A stretch of DNA of 64,000 bases from NCBI RefSeq assembly GCF_052324685.1, contig NW_027506896.1:221001-285000 (forward strand), written 5' to 3'. Shown here one piece after another: positions 1 through 11,925 of the stretch (positions are counted from its first letter, which is position 1; the number at the start of each line of letters is the position of its first letter). The notes below the pieces were generated by a model. It did not search any database. It saw only the letters and a program-made list of their open reading frames with translations, and was not told the origin of the DNA. This DNA comes from Brachyhypopomus gauderio. Taxonomy: Eukaryota; Chordata; Actinopteri; Gymnotiformes; Hypopomidae. The position numbers and the translations under genes are program-made.

Positions 1-191
1 ACAGAGCTTGATATTCCAGCATGCATTGGCCACGATAACATTTAAAATGATGCAATGGATCAATACACAGACAGTAATTGTATTATCTTTATAGATCAGC
101 TATTATGAGATGATTTTTAAGGATGAGAGACTGTCAGAGCAATGTCAGACTGTCACAGTTAAATAAGGGCATCTCAGTGGTAATGATGGCA

Positions 192-2325
192 CTAATTACC
201 CCACTCCTCATACACTCCCTCCTCTGTGCCCCTCTGAGTCTGCAGCACATCCAGCCAGCCGTCTCTCTCTGCTCTGACAGTGTGGGACACACAGCATTAA
301 GACCATGGCCTGTGAAACATTTACAGCAATACAGCACAATAGGCACTGGGTAGTGGGTTTTATCCTGTTTTTTATCCTACTCACTGAGTGGAGGCTTGCA
401 GTAAGACATGGGACGTGGTCCCTCTGTGGTTCTTTATGAGAGCGAGTTGAAAGACTCGGTTCAGATCACATCCATCCAGGTCTTCTTCCAGGTGGGCACC
501 CTCCCGCACTTCGACCAGGGAGCGGTGAGCGTGATCCAGCACTACGTACCTGTCTGAGCTACCCTCCACAACACCACACACCGTCATAAGCATAGTTAAA
601 CATTTGTGCTCTGCCATTTAAAAGGTTAAAGAAGAATATTGGTTTAATGAACAGACACAAAGTCGTAGATATATTTTGATGTTATACAAAACGATAATCT
701 TACATAGTTTTTAAAGTTATCAGTTAACTTTGATTACTATGATTACCAGAAAACTATGATTACTATTATGATTATGAATATTATTATTATTATTATCATC
801 ATCACCCTTTCTTTGTTGTCACCAGTAGGAGGTCATTGAAGAGAAACACATGTACAGGAGAGATTCTCTTCTGACCAAAAATGTTGTCATTCTGACAGAG
901 CTGGAGCACGTCTCCCTCCTTCAGGAGCCAGCGAGATGATGACACCAACGGCAGAGACTGGAAACGAGAAGAGGGAGTCGCAAAACATCACGCTGGTGGA
1001 ATAAACACAGAGAAAGAGAGAGAGGGAGAAGGAGAGAGAGAGGGAGAAGCAGAGAGAGAAAGTGAGGGAGAGAGGGAGAAGGAGAAAGAGTTGGAGAGAG
1101 AGAAGGAGGGATGCTAGATATTTTTCATATAGGAAGAAAACATTATTAAACTTGTTTTCACAAACATCAGAAGGTGGGCCTACCTTGCACTGAAAGTCTG
1201 TTTTGTTGGCAATGTGCACCAGTTGTTCCATCTGTTTCATTTTGCCCACTTCTCTGTTGCATTCCTCCAACACCTACACAGTGCACAGATTACTAACTGG
1301 ACAGTCTGCAACAAATAGCACTTGTGTTTTTATTACCTCATCAAAAACTCTTAACAGGGGCAACACTGTGAGTTGCCCCAGAGGTGGAACAGCAGAGTGG
1401 TTACCATGGAAATCTCCCCCAGTGCTCTCTCTGCTGAAGTCTGAAGGTCTGATCCTGAGCGTGTCCTCTTTAGCACCGTCTGCAGCGGGTAAAGCATGGT
1501 ATCATTTGTAGACTGGAGCACGCTGGGATATTGTCTTCACTTAGCTTCTACTTCAGAACGTTGTGGCGCCTCTCACCTCCATGAGGATTTTGAGACGAGG
1601 GATCCTTTGGAAAGGCAGGGACAGGAAAGACTCCAGGGGCAGACGGCTACAGCAGGGGTGTTCCTCCAGCCTGCTCAAGATGTCCACCACCCAAGGGTTC
1701 TCCTTCCTTGGGAGTGTAAGCATGCAAGTTAGCAATGACGTGCAAACTTCAGCACGACGTGGCGGTCGGCAGCTCTTTACCTCAGGGTGATTAGGGCCTG
1801 CTTCTGGTAAGGCATGTTGCGGATGTAATGCACATAAGCTTCAAACGGGCCAGAGGCATACTGATGCACAACAGCACAGATGGCGTCACAAAACAAACTA
1901 GAGTCCAACGTCTGCACCAACGAGCTCATGAAACTAGAAACACACAAAGCCACAGGTACACAGAGAATAATTTGCATACCACTTTGATTTATAAAAAAGC
2001 AGAGCATTATAATGTCCTTTTTGTTAATGTAATTATCAGAATTTGACTATTGTGTTGTGTTTTTGTGTGTATTAGTAAAGCTTTTCATTGCTACATGTCT
2101 GGTTGGGCACATCAGACCTGTATCTAGTGAGGAGACTCACTTTTGACTGATCTCTCTGATCTTGTGCAGACCATAAAACAACAGTTTGTGCTCTATGGAT
2201 GTTATGGCTAAACTCAGTTCCTGAGAGTTCTGGAAATGGTCCACAGCTACAGTTAACCCATCAAGATACTGCTGCTCAGAGGTTACTACCTCATACAAAC
2301 TCTGAAATGGAGACAGAAAAAAAAT

Positions 2326-2406
<81 letters not shown>

Positions 2407-3619
2407 ATTATATGTGAAATAACAATAAACAATTGGGAGTAATACAAATGTGAAAATTTGATGTCAAACCTGTCAATAAGCAATAACAATGGAGAATCAT
2501 ATATACCCTCCCACAATATAATACCTCCTGAAGGAGAAGCTCGTCTTTAGGGAGTTGGCTCAGGATCCCCTTGTCTCTCACAACACAACGTTCCTGCCAT
2601 AAGCTCTCCAGAGGTTTCTGGGAATTATTATTGTTCAATTTAGAATCCCAATGTGTGCAGTTTCTTTTCCCATGGACCTCCAAACCAGAAGAGGGCAGCA
2701 TAGCAGCAGGCAAATGTTCATATTTTACTGTCTTGGCTGTGTGCTCTTTAAGTAGTTGAGTTTCTACGTTGACTGATTTGTTGTGTAGCACGGCTGCTCT
2801 TTCAGGGTTCTCTGTTGGGCTTATTTGGCTTTTGTCTGCGGTGGTATGTGCTTTGCTCCGAGATGGAAACAAACAGAGTCCTATTCCTGGACCCTTCCTC
2901 TGCTCACTGGCTGTCTGAGTGATACTTTTTGAGAGTATGAGCTTGACCAAGTCCTTGGTAGTTTGGGGTTTCTTAATATCAACGTTTCTATCTTGGTCTT
3001 CACCTGACAATAATCTACACAGCTCACTCCTTAAGTTCTCTAGGATAACAGACTCAGCTTCTGGGTGCTCCGGCTGTTCCTGAGTTGTCGGTGTGTCTTT
3101 TACACGTGCTCTCAGAGCTGGAACAGACTTGGACGCACGCTGCTCCTGGACAGAACTACTTACAGAAGTCAAACCTCCTGAGGGGGCGAGAAATGCAAAC
3201 GCAGAGAAACAGCACATGATGAACCTCGCAATGGTATTGGCCTTCAAAAAAAGACGAGACAGTTGTTATGTGCATCTGCTCATTACCCAGCTGCTGGGCC
3301 TCTCTCGGTGTGAGGGAGCAGTAGACACCCTGTGCTGATACGTCAGGATCCGTGTAAGAGGCATCACAGTCAGCAATCCGCTCTACTGAAACAATAGAAC
3401 AGAATACTGTATCAGTGTTGCTTGCTTGGTCAGAAAACAGAGCTGCTTCTCATTAAAGGGAACCGGGTTGTGCTTCCCCTCTATTTCCACCTGCTTCAAC
3501 TTCATTTGAAGGTCAACTGATTAATATTATATGATATGATTTATTTATTTTATATAAAATTTAGTACAGAAAGCCTTAAACTCTGCATGACTCTAGGATG
3601 TCCTGGTTTGACCAGTGAA

Positions 3620-3677
<58 letters not shown>

Positions 3678-5218
3678 TCATATTTAGAATTGGATAAGAC
3701 TAAGAACAATTATAATAGTTCAGTGACTCCCCTGGCAGGATGTTTGTGTGTAATTAGATTTTTTTCCAGACTTCATTGCTGACTTCCCCCATAAATTCTC
3801 AGCCAATTAGAAAATTCTGGTTGGTCACGTAAATACAGAGTATCATTCATTCACAGCCTGGAAAAGCTGGGAAGTGCTGGTATCCACATAGCCAGGTATG
3901 CACGATATCACTATCTTCATGCATGATGTTCTCTGGACATGGAAGTCTATATACATATAGTATAGTATATAATATAGGAACATACAGCATATCATATAGG
4001 AAAAAATAGTATAGTATATAATAGAAACATATAGTATATGCTATAGGAAATGTAGTATAGTAAACAATATAGGGGCATATAAATATAGTTTATAATAGAG
4101 GAACATATAGTATTCATTTCTTTTTCTGTTTGCCAAAATTTGAAATGGTGAGTCATGAATTGCATTTAAGAAACAGTTGATAGCTGAAGTTGTGGCTGAT
4201 AACACAAATTGGATACAAATTCTCACTTCAGCTTAAAAAGCATATACATCAGTACAATCTCAGCTCAAAAGGCATATACTTCAGTACAATTTTAGTTCAT
4301 TCAAACAGTCATAGATACCCAATATTCGACATCAATGAAATTTTTAATAAACCTTTTTGAAAATTAATGTGTAATATCTTTGCTAACTGAACACTAATTG
4401 GATATTTCACTATTGTGTAATACAAGTAATTTAAATGGTAATTTGATGGTACACTGACATTAATGGTATGACACTAGTGTCTCACCATTCGTTATGAAGA
4501 TCCGCCATGGCTCTCTGGGTAGGGGTCTCGGTGGTAGAGGGATACTGGGAGGGACCCGTCTGGGCTTCTCATGCTGTGTGATCTCATGAACACTATTCCC
4601 TTTGTCTACACGGTGCCTGCTGTCTTCTATGTTGATGTGAACATGTACAGCATCGCTACTGTTCTTACACTGTGCATCATGGGTTAGCTTACATCTACTG
4701 CCAAGACGACCCAGACAAGTACAGGAAAGGAAACCTGAGCCACGTCCACTGGAATCACCCACTAGGAGGAATAATAAGACATATAACAATTATTATTTAC
4801 ATTAAGCAAAGCAGAATGGATGTATTTGTCTATTTGTGCATAGGTGTCTGCACATCAAATAGTTAACACAAATCTGATCTGACGTACTTGAGACGGTCTG
4901 TCCAGATAAAGAGGCAGGACTGGAGATGTTTACATGATCAGGGCCGACAGGGTGGGACAGGGTGTCTGCTAGGGGGAGACGCCTGCATAGACGAGGCTTA
5001 GGGACTGGCTTGGTCTGAACTGGGGATTCCAGACACTGCGGCTGGACGGCAGGGGTTGAGTTCTTGTTGACTGTGTGCGATGGCTTTCGTCTGCTGGGAT
5101 TAGTCCGATGCCTCGTCTCTTCCAGATTGAGGATGCCTGCTGCTCCGGGCTGCCTGCCTCCAGTGAGCTGGGGTTTAGGAGGCAAGCTGGGTTTTGTATT
5201 GTTGCCATCTCTACCCAT
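192..5218 (-). CDS. arhgef15: Ephexin-family RhoGEF, best match ARHGEF15 (ephexin-5/Vsm-RhoGEF)
   Basis: Exons in transcript order: 5218-4888, 4761-4486, 3385-3287, 3177-2525, 2301-2141, 1933-1781, 1706-1577, 1479-1405, 1273-1184, 957-806, 558-385, 273-200 (or to a TAG at 194-192). All have GT/AG borders and matching phases; to the TAG they join to 2,376 nt (791 residues). Residues 1-230 are proline-rich with SH3-ligand-like KPVPKPRL and PLPPRPLPREP. The pre-DH segment LWQERCVVRDKGIL precedes a DH domain (about 452-650, with LPFQRIPRLKIL) and a PH domain (about 657-775, with FLFNDLLLVT and VLDHAHRSLVEV). From memory these blocks, including GPFEAYVHYIRN and REVGKMKQMEQL, fit ARHGEF15 better than NGEF or ARHGEF19. 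By family it activates RhoA downstream of Eph receptors in vascular cells and neurons. The ATG at 5218-5216 has A at -3 and G at +4. The human protein has about 100 more residues after PH, so the true 3' end may lie outside the window. Confidence 0.8.
1004..1120. repeat. Purine (GA)-rich low-complexity tract in a RhoGEF intron
   Basis: Almost pure AG on the plus strand (pyrimidine on the transcribed RNA) between exons 1273-1184 and 957-806. It lies upstream of the acceptor at 958 in transcript sense, so it may act partly as an extended polypyrimidine region. Confidence 0.6.
2329..2404. repeat. (CA)n microsatellite, intronic
   Basis: Thirty-eight consecutive CA units between RhoGEF exons 3177-2525 and 2301-2141, starting only 28 bp upstream (transcript sense) of the acceptor of the DH-starting exon. 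In the pre-mRNA it is a GU repeat next to the polypyrimidine tract. Confidence 0.95.
3623..3674. repeat. (TG)n microsatellite
   Basis: About 26 TG units in the RhoGEF intron between 4486 and 3385. Confidence 0.95.
3950..4300. repeat. Degenerate AT-rich tandem repeats in a RhoGEF intron
   Basis: From 3950 to about 4112 the motif TAGTATAGTATATAATA-[GA-rich]-ACATA recurs four to five times with heavy drift. From about 4230 to 4299 a unit of about 34 bp containing AAGGCATATACTTCAGTACA is present twice. Both lie in the intron between 4486 and 3385. Confidence 0.5.
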
Positions 5219-6459
5219 ACTTATGTGGGGAGGTCCCTGTGGGATCAACATAAACTGCACAATTAACATATAACTTAAAATCTGGGCCTGACTATGAAAA
5301 ACATATTTATTAAATGAATGGGGAATGAATATGAGATTTCAGGTCCTCAGTTCAAAACAACGCAAAACAAAGTATTTAATAAATTGACATATCAAAATTG
5401 CCATTCATATACTGTTATTCTTTTAAGTATATCATTAACTTAATTATCCTTGTGATGCATCTGAGAGACAGAAGACATCAGACTAGTGCAGTCTCTCTCC
5501 TAAGTGCAGTCACTTTCCTAAAACATCCATCAGATAAGGTCTTATTTACGCAAGCTTCAGGAAAGTGAAGTCTGACACTTAATTCCCAGCTGAATCAATT
5601 AGAGTCTCGCTACATAGTGTGGGTGGGTGGAGTGTCTGCCTGTGCACCAACCAAGAGGTTTCAGCTGGTTGGTTTTCTCTCGTTTGAAACGGAGCAAATG
5701 TAACCAACATCTGCTTTACACAAGAAGGGAACCAGGGAAGAGACCTCCAGGAGGAGGTCACAATGAAGAAAAAGGGGGAGGATTAGAACTATTAGTAAGG
5801 AGAAGAATAAAGTTTCAGGCGTGGTTGAGAGAAAAGCAGGGATGAAATTGATAGAGGTGATGCCAGCTAGGTAAACCAGACAGGTAGAGGAATAGATGAA
5901 GATGCAGCTGACATACACGAGGAAGGCGGAGGTTAAGATTAGGCTGTATGAAGGGAGAAAAAATACTGTAAGATGTGTGAAAGTGCTCAAAACAGTTTTG
6001 TTACTAGTCTACTAGTCTGGAGAGGGTGTGCAGGGTAAGCACTAGAATGGTGGATGAGGCAGGTGATCTGTGGGTTCAATGTTTACTGGAGAACCATGTA
6101 GGGTGGTGTCAACATAAGGGTATTAATGTTCTCTTGCTGGAGTTCAACACTGCCATGTTGAAGGAGTGAATGAAACACAGACTGAACAGACAACCATTCG
6201 TACCCCAATGAATCCAGTGACAACGATAGAGCAGAACGCCCTCAGGGCAGATCAGTCAGTGGGACCTTCTGTTAAGGTGATTAATTTGGTAGGCCAGGGG
6301 AGGTGAACCAGCTGCCTTAGTAGAAAGATGAGGCTGTATCAGCAAACACTAACACTTCCATAGAGTCAGCATCCTGGTAAAGATGTCACAATTCTATGAT
6401 ACAAGAAGGACCATGATCAGCGAGGAGTGGTTCAAGACTAGGGTAATGACCAATCAACC

Positions 6460-6610
6460 TAACATGCACATCTTTGGACTGTGGGAGGAAACCGGAGTAC
6501 CAGGAGAAAACCCGCACAGGGAGAACATGCAAACACCACACAGAGCGGACCGCACCGGGAATCAAACCCAGACCACCTCTCTGCGAGGCACCTCCACGCC
6601 ACCATGCCCT
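6460..6610 (+). repeat. Common teleost interspersed repeat
   Basis: It holds the widespread fish motif TTTGGACTGTGGGAGGAAAC, then 'gagaacatgcaaac', 'gggaatcaaaccc' and 'gccaccatgccc' in the usual order. I recognise the repeat as very common in fish genomes but cannot name its class with certainty. Only this conserved block is visible. Confidence 0.65.
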
Positions 6611-7107
6611 TGTAGATCCTATGAGATCTCCTCTCCATCTTAATGTCGTACAATTACTCTACACCCCAACCAAACCTGCATCCTGTCTCTACCCACTCAG
6701 ACACCACAACCAGTGGTTAGGGTATGATGTCAGTATATCTATCACTGAACTTTATCACCCTGCAAATATTGGGAGTCCTTTCATGTGCAGAAGGCTGAGA
6801 CAGAGCATCATGTCCTTGCATGCAGTTGCTGCCAACATGAGGACAAGAATGAAGACATTCCTCTTACAGGAAGCATGCCAATTCATAACAGAGCCTGAGG
6901 GGACCTTCTAAAAATCCCCCTTGTGAAAACCCCATCAGTTGTGGCAGAATGCACATGCAGCTGGATATCCCAGGAATGAGATCAAGGACTTCCCTGCCTC
7001 TGCACATCTGCACACGTAATTATTGATACAGCTATATCTCTGGAGCTACATCTGTTCTACATCTACATCGGAAAAGTCCTCCTGTCTATATATATAGAGA
7101 GAAATTG

Positions 7108-7200
7108 TAGTAAAGTACACAAAGATTCCAGAGAAACAGGACATTTCAGACGTTTCAACACTTTGATGAAGGACCTCTGTCCTGTCTCCATGTATCATAC
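7108..7200 (+). repeat. Dispersed repeat 'AAAGTACACAAAG..CCAGAGAAACAG', copy 1
   Basis: Carries AAAGTACACAAAG, CCAGAGAAACAG and TGATGAAGGACCTCTGTCC. Related pieces recur at 7868-7905 (inverted), 15283-15335 and 44155-44400, so this is a dispersed family within the window. No coding content. Confidence 0.55.
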
Positions 7201-7265
7201 CTCAGTATTTTAACTAAGTATACAGCAGTTACTTACCTCGAATCTTCTTCAGATTTATATACATA

Positions 7266-7386
<121 letters not shown>

Positions 7387-7671
7387 ACATTATCTTATCC
7401 AGAGTAACTTACAAAGTGCTTTGCCATCTGTTCCCAGAATACATCCTAGACAGTACTGTAAATAGGTCAGAATTCAAGATACCCTTGAACCCTTGAAGAC
7501 TACTACTACACTACAGGGATCAATGCCATTACCTAGTATTTCAATTAAACATAGACTAAAACTTAAACAATAGGAATTAAAAGTGGCACCTTGAAGAGCA
7601 AATAACCATAGACATAAATAAACATACAATGTAAAGTACAAAGACAACCAGTGCTATTGGCGGTGTTAGTT

Positions 7672-7866
7672 GTCATTTAAGTACTCAACAAACAGGTGGG
7701 TCTTCAGTTTACTTTTGAAGACCACAAGAGACTCTGCAGTCCGAACAGCTAGTGATCGTTCCACCATCTCTGAGCCAGGACAGAGAATTTTTGAGGTTTT
7801 GAGGTTTGTCTTCCATGAGACTTTAAGCATGGCATCTATGCAGTGACGTACATTTATACAAAACAT
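7672..7866 (-). mobile_element. LINE-like 3' coding remnant
   Basis: Minus-strand translation gives AVRTAESLVVFKSKLKTHLF, which matches the C-terminal tail typical of fish non-LTR retrotransposon polymerases (usually ..LPLxVR..SL..FKxxLKTHLF). No reverse-transcriptase core is present, so this is a 5'-truncated dead copy. The LINE clade cannot be assigned. Confidence 0.55.
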
Positions 7867-8365
7867 CTATACTTCTCTGGAAACTTTGTGTATTTCACTG
7901 CACCTGGATGAAAACATCAGTATCTACTATCTCCATCAGTACACCACACAGGGCTCCTGAAGATAATATACAGTAGCATTGCTTGTGAATCCAGCCTCAG
8001 ACAGGAAGCTTTGTTAAATCAACTGCTAGAAGACACAACAGATGGAAGATGTTGTGCAGACCACAGACAGCAGCCTTGCTAAAGTCCCAGTCCCAGTTTT
8101 TCCACAATAGGGCAAAGAAGCCACATATATGACAAAGCCTATGCACAATTATAGTTATGACAAAAAAATCGTACAGCATCGTTTGAATAGATAGTAAAAG
8201 TTCTTATAATAGTTGTAGAAATGTTAAATGACAACAAGCACTTGCATGGCTGAGTTCACTACGATATTGGTGACTTTTGTTTACTTGTTTCTTTCACCTC
8301 TTTAACTATATGCTTTTATTAAGAAGATTCAGATTTAGAAACAACCTAAAACATTTCCTACTCAC

Positions 8366-8540
8366 CTCAGTTCTGACACACCAACTTTCTCCTTAGGATG
8401 GAGGATTTGGTCAATGATTTGTCCACTTGTCCAGACTTCAGACCAACACCCACAGGCGCTGGAACTCAGTTATGCCCCGAGAACACGAGAGACAGCAGAG
8501 CCCCGACAGCAGTCCAATCACATTTGAGGAAAGCAGAGAC
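8366..8540 (-). other. Possible untranslated first exon of the RhoGEF gene
   Basis: On the minus strand a strong donor (CTGAG|GTGAGT) sits at 8366/8365, upstream of the coding ATG at 5218. The exon reads without a long upstream ORF: its one ATG is followed directly by TGA. An inverted CCAAT box lies near 8514. Joining it to the acceptor at 5237 puts the first useful ATG at 5218. The 5' limit is a guess and further exons between 5237 and 8366 are possible. Confidence 0.3.
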
Positions 8541-8599
8541 AGAGATCAGATCTGTTTCGTCTTGTTGGGTTGGCACTGGGCCAAGATTCAGTGATGTCT

Positions 8600-9150
8600 G
8601 TACTGAAAATGCTGTTCTTCAAGCCTCTTCCTGAACAATCCTTTTCCAGGAAAATGTATCATGTCAAGTCAGTATCTTTCAAACTTCATTTGCTACTACA
8701 GCATTTAAGGGTTATAAACCGCTTCAAATTTTGAATTAATATCAAATCATTAGATTATCAAGCATTCTGTGAAATCAAGCTGAATTGATGACAGATTATC
8801 ACGTAAGCATTTTAGTATTAAAAGTAAAGGGCATGCTATCAAACAACATAAAAAGAAGCATGATTCTTATATTTAATTAATTAAATTTATATAATTTAAT
8901 TATATGATTGTTATATTATTATTATATTATTATATATATTATTTATATGATTCCTATATTTATACTTTCTATCAAATAAAGGTAGCTTTATGCTAACTGC
9001 CCCAGACAGATACTTCAAAAAATTGCAAATAATTTATAATTATATATATATATATATATATAGGATTCCTGAAATATGATATATGATATATGATATATAT
9101 ATCCCGCCTCGGGGTGATATATGAATTATTATATAATTATTTCATACATC
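8600..9150. other. AT-rich spacer, nothing recognised
   Basis: Strongly AT-rich with scattered TATATA runs (8880-8960, 9040-9062, 9080-9105). No exon or family repeat seen. Confidence 0.5.
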
Positions 9151-9156
9151 ATATAT

Positions 9157-9197
9157 GTAATTCTTGAATATCCACAGTCAAATAAAATGGATATATA

Positions 9198-9282
<85 letters not shown>

Positions 9283-9324
9283 ATACATACAGGTATTATT
9301 TGACTGTGGATATTCAGGAATTAC
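9157..9324. repeat. Near-perfect hairpin around a (TA)n tract
   Basis: Arms 9157-9184 and 9297-9324 are 28 bp each and complementary at 27 positions. The interior is mostly a (TA)n run at about 9200-9277. It resembles a palindromic MITE whose centre has expanded as a microsatellite. Borders and target duplication are obscured by AT-rich flanks. Confidence 0.7.
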
Positions 9325-10790
9325 ATTATGGAAAGAAATGATAATAGGAATAAAATGCTAATTACTGTCAGCAGGTGTAGGTACACACAACATGGAGACC
9401 TTGGAAATACCCGTCTCTGTTACATTTTTAAAATATTTATGCAATTATGTAACACCTCTGTGCTGCTTTTTTGGGTCAAATTTATGATGTCACAGAAACA
9501 ATTTGTGAAACTTTACACCACTTCGTACATTTTGTAGCTGCTTTGTAACTTTTTGAAATATTCACAAGGGAAACCCCAATAGACTCAGAGTGTAATTATT
9601 GATTTAATAAAGTTGTTTCTTAAAGTTATTCTAGTTAAATTTTGTAAATATGAACAATGGCATATTAACTACGTGGTGCATTGGAATTTGGTTAAAAATA
9701 GAACAGCAAACATGTCAAGGCAGCACCTAAGCCAGTTAATTAGGACTTAGCCCCATCTGGTGGACGTCAGCTAGCCTAAGGAGCTACTGAGACAAAAAGG
9801 GAAATCGAACATGCAGAAGGAAATGACAACTGACGACAGAAGTTACACATAATGTTTACTGGCAAGCAATAATTACTGCTGTATTTCCAAACAAATGATA
9901 CAACAGAGATAATGTGAGATGGATAACAAGAAACAGAGAGAGAACTTCTGCAATCTGGAGTCTAAACACATCCTGAGTTAGATTTCTCAGGAAGATGATA
10001 TAGTGAACATAGAATTTGGTACTTGTCATCTTATATATATTGATGGGACACTTTAAGAACAACACATTGGCCAAAGTTTTGCACACTTCAATGGAATATG
10101 GGCACTAACAATAACAATAATAATGCAGACTCAGAGGAAAAGTAAATTCCCAAAATTCTGTTTCAGCTGCAATTACAGCAATTAAATATTTTTACGTGTA
10201 TCATATTTTTATACATATTTTTAAATGTATTATTGAATAGTGCAAACAACAACATAAAAAGCCTCACTGGGGGAAAATAGGATGAAGAATGGAGACATGA
10301 AGATGGTGAAATACATCTTAAACAAAAAATAACCATTTCATGAACAAGACATTGAGACAATTAAACAGTTTTAAACAGAAACCCTAAATCTAATATTTTA
10401 AAATAATAAGGCTGTGGAGACATGCATAGCATCCTGGGAGTCACCACACTCTTCTGTTCTCAACCCGAACCTGCTGGTGTCTGCTATCCCCTTTACAGGA
10501 TCAGTATGGAGCAGGTGGGTCCTTACGGACGACAGTCTGACATCCCACCTGGGATGAGGACCATCCCACCTAGACCCTCCGTCATGAGGCCGCGACCCTC
10601 TCACGGTGGCCTCAGCTTGGGGCAGCAGCACATACTGTGGCGTGGGTTTCTGCAGTCACGCTCACATCCCAGCTGAGAGTGTCTGTCCTTGGCAGCATGA
10701 GTCATGAGTCTCATTTCTGGGGAGCACTGGTGTCACTCTGGTGGCTTCTGGAGAGCTGGACCAATGCAGACAGTGGCAGACTGGATGTTG
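9325..10790. other. Intergenic spacer, no gene seen
   Basis: Short ORFs only, none resembling a family. One CTCF-like motif at 9750 is listed separately. Positions 10400-10790 may belong to the decayed retroelement that is readable from 10790 onward. Confidence 0.5.
9750..9763 (-). promoter_or_regulatory. CTCF-like motif
   Basis: The minus strand reads CCACCAGATGGGGC, one change from the CTCF core CCACCAGATGGCGC. Sequence match only. Confidence 0.3.
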
Positions 10791-11240
10791 TATTCAGTTC
10801 ATCGTCACTCCGGGTTGAGGTAGTAGGCAATGACCCTGTCACTTCTGTCCTGTGTCTGTGAAAGGATGGTGCCAATACCCTTGTTACCAGCATCCATGTG
10901 CACGTGAACTTGCCACTGCCCTTGTAAACGCCAGCAAGGGGGTCTCACAGAACCAAGCGTGCAGAGCCAAGAATGCTCACTCAGCCTTCCCATCAGCCAA
11001 TGGAACACAGCGCCCATTGCCATGAGCCGGTAGAATGGTGCGACTATATTGACAAACCCCACACGACATTGGTAGCATGAATCCAACCCCAACAAGCTCT
11101 GTGGATCACTGCCGCTCTGAGACATGTCTCGCCACTGCACTGTGTCCACCTTTCCTGGGTCTGTGTCCACCTTTCCTGGGTCTGTGTCCATTTGGCACAT
11201 GTCTCAGGAAGCACATGCACTTCTGGAAGGGGTTGCACTT
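10790..11240 (-). mobile_element. Decayed Ty3/gypsy-type pol fragment (RT thumb to RNase H)
   Basis: On the minus strand the order of conserved blocks fits a Ty3/gypsy polyprotein. A KC..FL.H block (near 11,230) is followed by TDPGKVDTVQ, then an LGL..CY block, and finally MDAGNKGIGTILSQ at the RNase H start, ended by ERVIAYY-like SDRVIAYYLNPE. The first block is in another frame from the rest, and the TDPGKVD segment is duplicated in tandem (21 bp twice, about 11,140-11,185). No LTR, integrase or gag is visible. It is a dead fragment about 0.6 kb upstream of the vigilin start site. Confidence 0.7.
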
Positions 11241-11546
11241 TCTTTGCTGACTAAATACCCTGAAAACACACACTCCGGGCTTTCCAGGTAGATTGTCCAA
11301 GTAGATTATTCACAGATCCTTAGGAACACCTGCATGCAGCTCCATCAGGACTGAGAGGCCCGTTTAACATGAACGCTGTATTCACACTGGCGTATCGAGT
11401 CATCTGTCAATTCCCACTCTGCAGGGCCACAGAGCTGAACAGCTCTAAGCTGGCGAGCCGTCATTTGTCACCCTTCATCTCATTTGATTCTTTGCCAAAC
11501 GCTACCGGACCATCATAGTTACGCATCGTTCATAAACATCTTTAAG

Positions 11547-11551
<5 letters not shown>

Positions 11552-11588
<37 letters not shown>
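11552..11588. repeat. (TA)n microsatellite
   Basis: About 18 TA units upstream of the vigilin promoter, adjoining the direct/inverted repeat set at 11589-11759. Confidence 0.9.
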
Positions 11589-11589
<1 letters not shown>

Positions 11590-11759
11590 CTTGTTTTTAT
11601 CAATACTGTAGGGACCTGAGAATATATATATAACTTGTTTATATCGATACTGTAGGCACCTGAGAATATATATATATATATTTTATTTATATACATATAT
11701 ATTCAATTTTTTTTTCTAATATATATATTTTTTCTCAGGTGCCTACAGTATTGAAAAAG
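11589..11759. repeat. Two direct and one inverted copy of a short repeat upstream of vigilin
   Basis: The block ATACTGTAGG(C/G)ACCTGAGAA occurs at about 11604-11623 and 11647-11666 on the plus strand and inverted at about 11733-11752, separated by TA-rich DNA. The inverted pair can fold back on itself. The third copy ends about 70 bp before the TATA-like box of the vigilin promoter. Confidence 0.75.
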
Positions 11760-11830
11760 CACGTTTTTTATATGCGCTGAGTAACAGGGCCTGGCTGACG
11801 TAAGCGGATGCGATGGGGAGGCGGCTCTGG

Positions 11831-11866
11831 TATATATCTGTCGGCCCACTATTCCTCCCCTTCGCC
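11831..11866 (+). promoter_or_regulatory. hdlbp: Probable vigilin core promoter
   Basis: TATATAT at 11831-11837 lies about 25-30 bp before a pyrimidine run (11854-11862) that is a plausible start site. This is the only good promoter-like arrangement just before the 5' exon ending at 11925. No transcript evidence is available here. Confidence 0.4.
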
Positions 11867-11925
11867 AGTGGAGTTTGAGATCCAGCTTCTGCACCACACA
11901 GGGCAGACAGGAAAACAAAACACAA
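11861..11925 (+). other. hdlbp: Vigilin untranslated exon 1 (5' limit approximate)
   Basis: No ATG is present between about 11861 and the donor ACACAA|GTAAGT at 11925/11926. The next exon (14719) also begins with untranslated sequence before its ATG at 14758. A separate noncoding first exon joined over an intron of about 2.8 kb fits vertebrate vigilin genes. The start is inferred from the TATA-like box. Confidence 0.5.

Noticed and set aside
2137..2516. ORFs rich in CV or HT repeats
   Set aside because: Translations of the (CA)n run; only the part of the minus frame from 2301 to 2141 is a true RhoGEF exon.
5661..5990. Hydrophobic 109-residue minus-strand ORF
   Set aside because: Could suggest a membrane protein, but it has no family match and lies in the presumed RhoGEF intron.
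8398..8634. Plus-strand ORF MEDLVNDLSTCPDF..
   Set aside because: No family resemblance; better explained as the antisense of the possible RhoGEF untranslated exon.
10816..10827. TGAGGTAGTAGG, the 5' twelve bases of let-7
   Set aside because: The following bases do not match let-7, no complementary arm is present, and it lies in a decayed gypsy-type pol fragment.
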